Source of the DNA: Pandoraea pneumonica
GTDB taxonomy: Bacteria > Pseudomonadota > Gammaproteobacteria > Burkholderiales > Burkholderiaceae
Assembly: GCF_902459645.1 (NCBI RefSeq)
Contig: NZ_CABPSK010000001.1
Location: 62,001-126,000 of the forward strand
Direction of reading: 5' to 3'
DNA: 64,000 bases
Made by a program: the position numbers and the translations under genes
In this document: positions 62,617-64,000 of the stretch, in pieces
Position numbering within the stretch: the stretch's first letter is position 1
Layout of the letters: every line of letters begins with the position of its first letter
Notes under the pieces: model-generated
What the model was told of the DNA's origin: nothing
Database searches by the model: none
The model's input: the letters and a program-made list of their open reading frames with translations, nothing else

Positions 62617-63059
62617 GTGAGGGCTGAGCCAAAGCTGATCCGGTGCTGACCGGCCGACGACGGCAGCGGTACAAAATCCCGCCGGTCAGGCTTTCCGCGT
62701 ACTGCGTAGTCCGTAGGTCTTTAAATCCCGCTCAATGCAGGGATTTGTCTGACACACAACTTCGGTTTAAGGGAAAACCTTCGGCTGCGGGGTTGCGCGT
62801 TATCAACAGTTGAATTTCTCCCGGCCCAATATTGCATTCCGCGCTTGGAAGAGCGCCGCGCAATGGATAGAATTGGCGGCTATTGTGAGCGTGCGGTGAA
62901 TATCTGCCGGCAGCGCGGCGGCGGGACATGATGTCCGTTACACTGTCGTGGCAAAAAAACGCAGGTCTCAGATCCTCGGGACGGAGTCCGGGGGGGCGGA
63001 ATGAATGCGACGCATAAGGGTCGTTGAACGATCCGGTCGATAACAGGAAAACAGATCAG
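62617..63059. other. Intergenic region after the sigma-54 activator, with inverted repeat
   Basis: About 440 bases without a supported gene. AAATCCC (62723-62729) and GGGATTT (62740-62746) form an inverted repeat with a 10-base spacer, a possible operator or weak terminator. The rest should hold the promoter of the DUF2968 gene. Other small frames on either strand lack ribosome sites. Confidence 0.5.
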
Positions 63060-63785
63060 ATGAAAATCAGTGATTGCCGGGGGCGGTTTTGGTTGGGCGT
63101 GGGGGTGGCATGCCTGGCAGCCTGGGGGACGTCAGCGGGGGCCGCAGAAGCGGTCAAGGATGTGACCGGGTCGTCAACCCCGGGTCAGTTCGCCGCACCG
63201 GCAGTGCCCACGCAAGCCCCTTCGGGCCCGGCATCGGCCTCGGGCACGATTCAAGAACTGCGTGATCGCATTCAGAACAAGGAAGTCACCGAACTTCGCA
63301 CGACGTACAACGGCCGCTACGGCGCCAGCCTGCTGTTTTATCCGCAAACGATGGGCTACTACGTCGCGCTGTTCCACGAAGGCCAGTTCTGGCGCGTGGT
63401 CAAGCTGAGCAACGAAAAGAAGGCCGAAGCACTGTACGGTGACTTCGTGCGTCAGACGCAAGTGCTGGCCGACGTCGAGATTCGCCGGATCAAGCTCGAA
63501 GCGCAGAAGGCTCTCATGGAGCGCCAACTGGCCGAGAGCGAATCCCGCCTGAACGCGGTGCAGAACGATCTGGCTATCCAGCGTCAGCAGGAACAAGCGC
63601 TGGCACAGAACCAGCAAGCCGTGCGTGAGCAGGCTTCGGCGCTTGAAACCGAACGCACTGCCGCCCGTCTGCGTTTGAACGACCTGCAAGGTCAGATTCG
63701 TTCGCTGGAAGCCGAGCAGAACAGCGCCGACTCCGATCTGGTCCGCTCGGTGAAGACCACCAGCAGCCGCAAGACGAAGCGTTAA
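63060..63785 (+). CDS. DUF2968 family secreted coiled-coil protein
   Basis: A 241-residue exported protein: signal peptide (cleavage near AGAA, about residue 28), a Pro/Ala/Ser linker, then the DUF2968 domain (VTELRTTYNGRYGASLLFYPQTMGYYVALF, FWRVVKLSNEKKAEALYGDF). A long coiled coil follows (KALMERQLAESESRLNAVQN through RSLEAEQNSADS). The ATG at 63060 places the signal properly; a TTG at 63024 would add 12 polar residues. The function of DUF2968 is unknown. Confidence 0.85.
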   Translation: MKISDCRGRFWLGVGVACLAAWGTSAGAAEAVKDVTGSSTPGQFAAPAVPTQAPSGPASASGTIQELRDRIQNKEVTELRTTYNGRYGASLLFYPQTMGYYVALFHEGQFWRVVKLSNEKKAEALYGDFVRQTQVLADVEIRRIKLEAQKALMERQLAESESRLNAVQNDLAIQRQQEQALAQNQQAVREQASALETERTAARLRLNDLQGQIRSLEAEQNSADSDLVRSVKTTSSRKTKR

Positions 63786-63814
63786 TTCGCCGTTCGCTGC
63801 CGTCCGCTTGTGAG

Positions 63815-63839
63815 AAAGCCGCCTTCGGGCGGCTTTTTT
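63815..63839 (+). terminator. Terminator of the DUF2968 gene
   Basis: A perfect stem AAAGCCGCC (63815-63823) / GGCGGCTTT (63828-63836) with a TTCG loop and a T6 run, 29 bases after the stop. Confidence 0.92.
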
Positions 63840-64000
63840 CATGCCCGATGCATGCCCGATTCGTGTCCGATCAATGGAAATCGAGGGCAATCAGGGCGTT
63901 TTGCGCCGCGATGCTGCAAACGGGCGGCATGCGCTACACGCAATCGCTGGGACTGTCGACTGGCGAATCGCTCATGTCTCGCATTTGCAACTCAAATGAC
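63840..64000. other. End of window: no supported gene
   Basis: An ATG around 63917 opens a plus-strand frame that stays open to the edge, but there is no ribosome site and the fragment is too short to judge. Confidence 0.3.

Overview
The window is GC-rich (apart from a few AT-rich intergenic stretches) and looks like chromosomal DNA of a Burkholderiales beta-proteobacterium, most likely Pandoraea or a close Burkholderiaceae relative. The reasons are the sucA-odhB-lpdA-zapE order, a Burkholderia/Ralstonia-type Tad pilus locus with a DUF3613 gene, DUF2147, DUF2939 and DUF2968 proteins, and a cysJI sulfite reductase. The genus is inferred from gene content, since no 16S gene is present.

Layout. 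1-5.1 kb: a polyamine/opine-type ABC importer (permeases and periplasmic binding protein) in one run with a three-gene amine or amino-acid dehydrogenase resembling HcnABC/opine oxidase (2Fe-2S subunit, FAD/BFD subunit, DAO subunit). 5.3-8.4 kb: a signalling cluster with a BLUF blue-light sensor divergent from a membrane diguanylate cyclase, whose 3' end overlaps a convergent LuxR-type regulator. 8.6-13.5 kb: small secreted proteins, a small gene with a LexA-type SOS box, an acetyltransferase, a DUF1275 membrane protein and a run of secreted TonB-C-domain proteins with unusual TTG starts, ending at a tRNA-Pro(GGG). 13.9-26 kb: housekeeping and transport genes (acyl-CoA synthetase, TSUP permease, gshA, azlCD, mrcA/PBP1A, LysE exporter, TPR protein, chemoreceptor, lipoprotein).

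26-37 kb: cysI/cysJ on the minus strand, then the 2-oxoglutarate dehydrogenase operon (sucA, odhB, lpdA) with structured intercistronic elements, then zapE. 37-41 kb: small exported proteins, including two DUF2147 paralogues flanking a lipase-like gene. 41-47 kb: three paralogous Gly/Leu/Ser-rich lipoproteins with internal tandem repeats, a MarR regulator and a small protein. A near-consensus sigma-54 promoter precedes the last operon, and a cluster of CGTTAC/GTAACG palindromes lies upstream of it.

48.2-62.6 kb: a complete Tad/Flp pilus locus (two Flp pilins, prepilin peptidase, TadE-like, RcpC/CpaB, RcpA/CpaC, TadZ/CpaE, TadA/CpaF, TadB, TadC, TadD, DUF3613, TadG-like), followed by a sigma-54 activator with a degenerate receiver domain. 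The activator and the sigma-54 promoter suggest that Tad pili and the neighbouring Gly-rich lipoproteins form one surface/adhesion regulon. That link is the most interesting hypothesis in the window. The window closes with a DUF2968 protein and its terminator.
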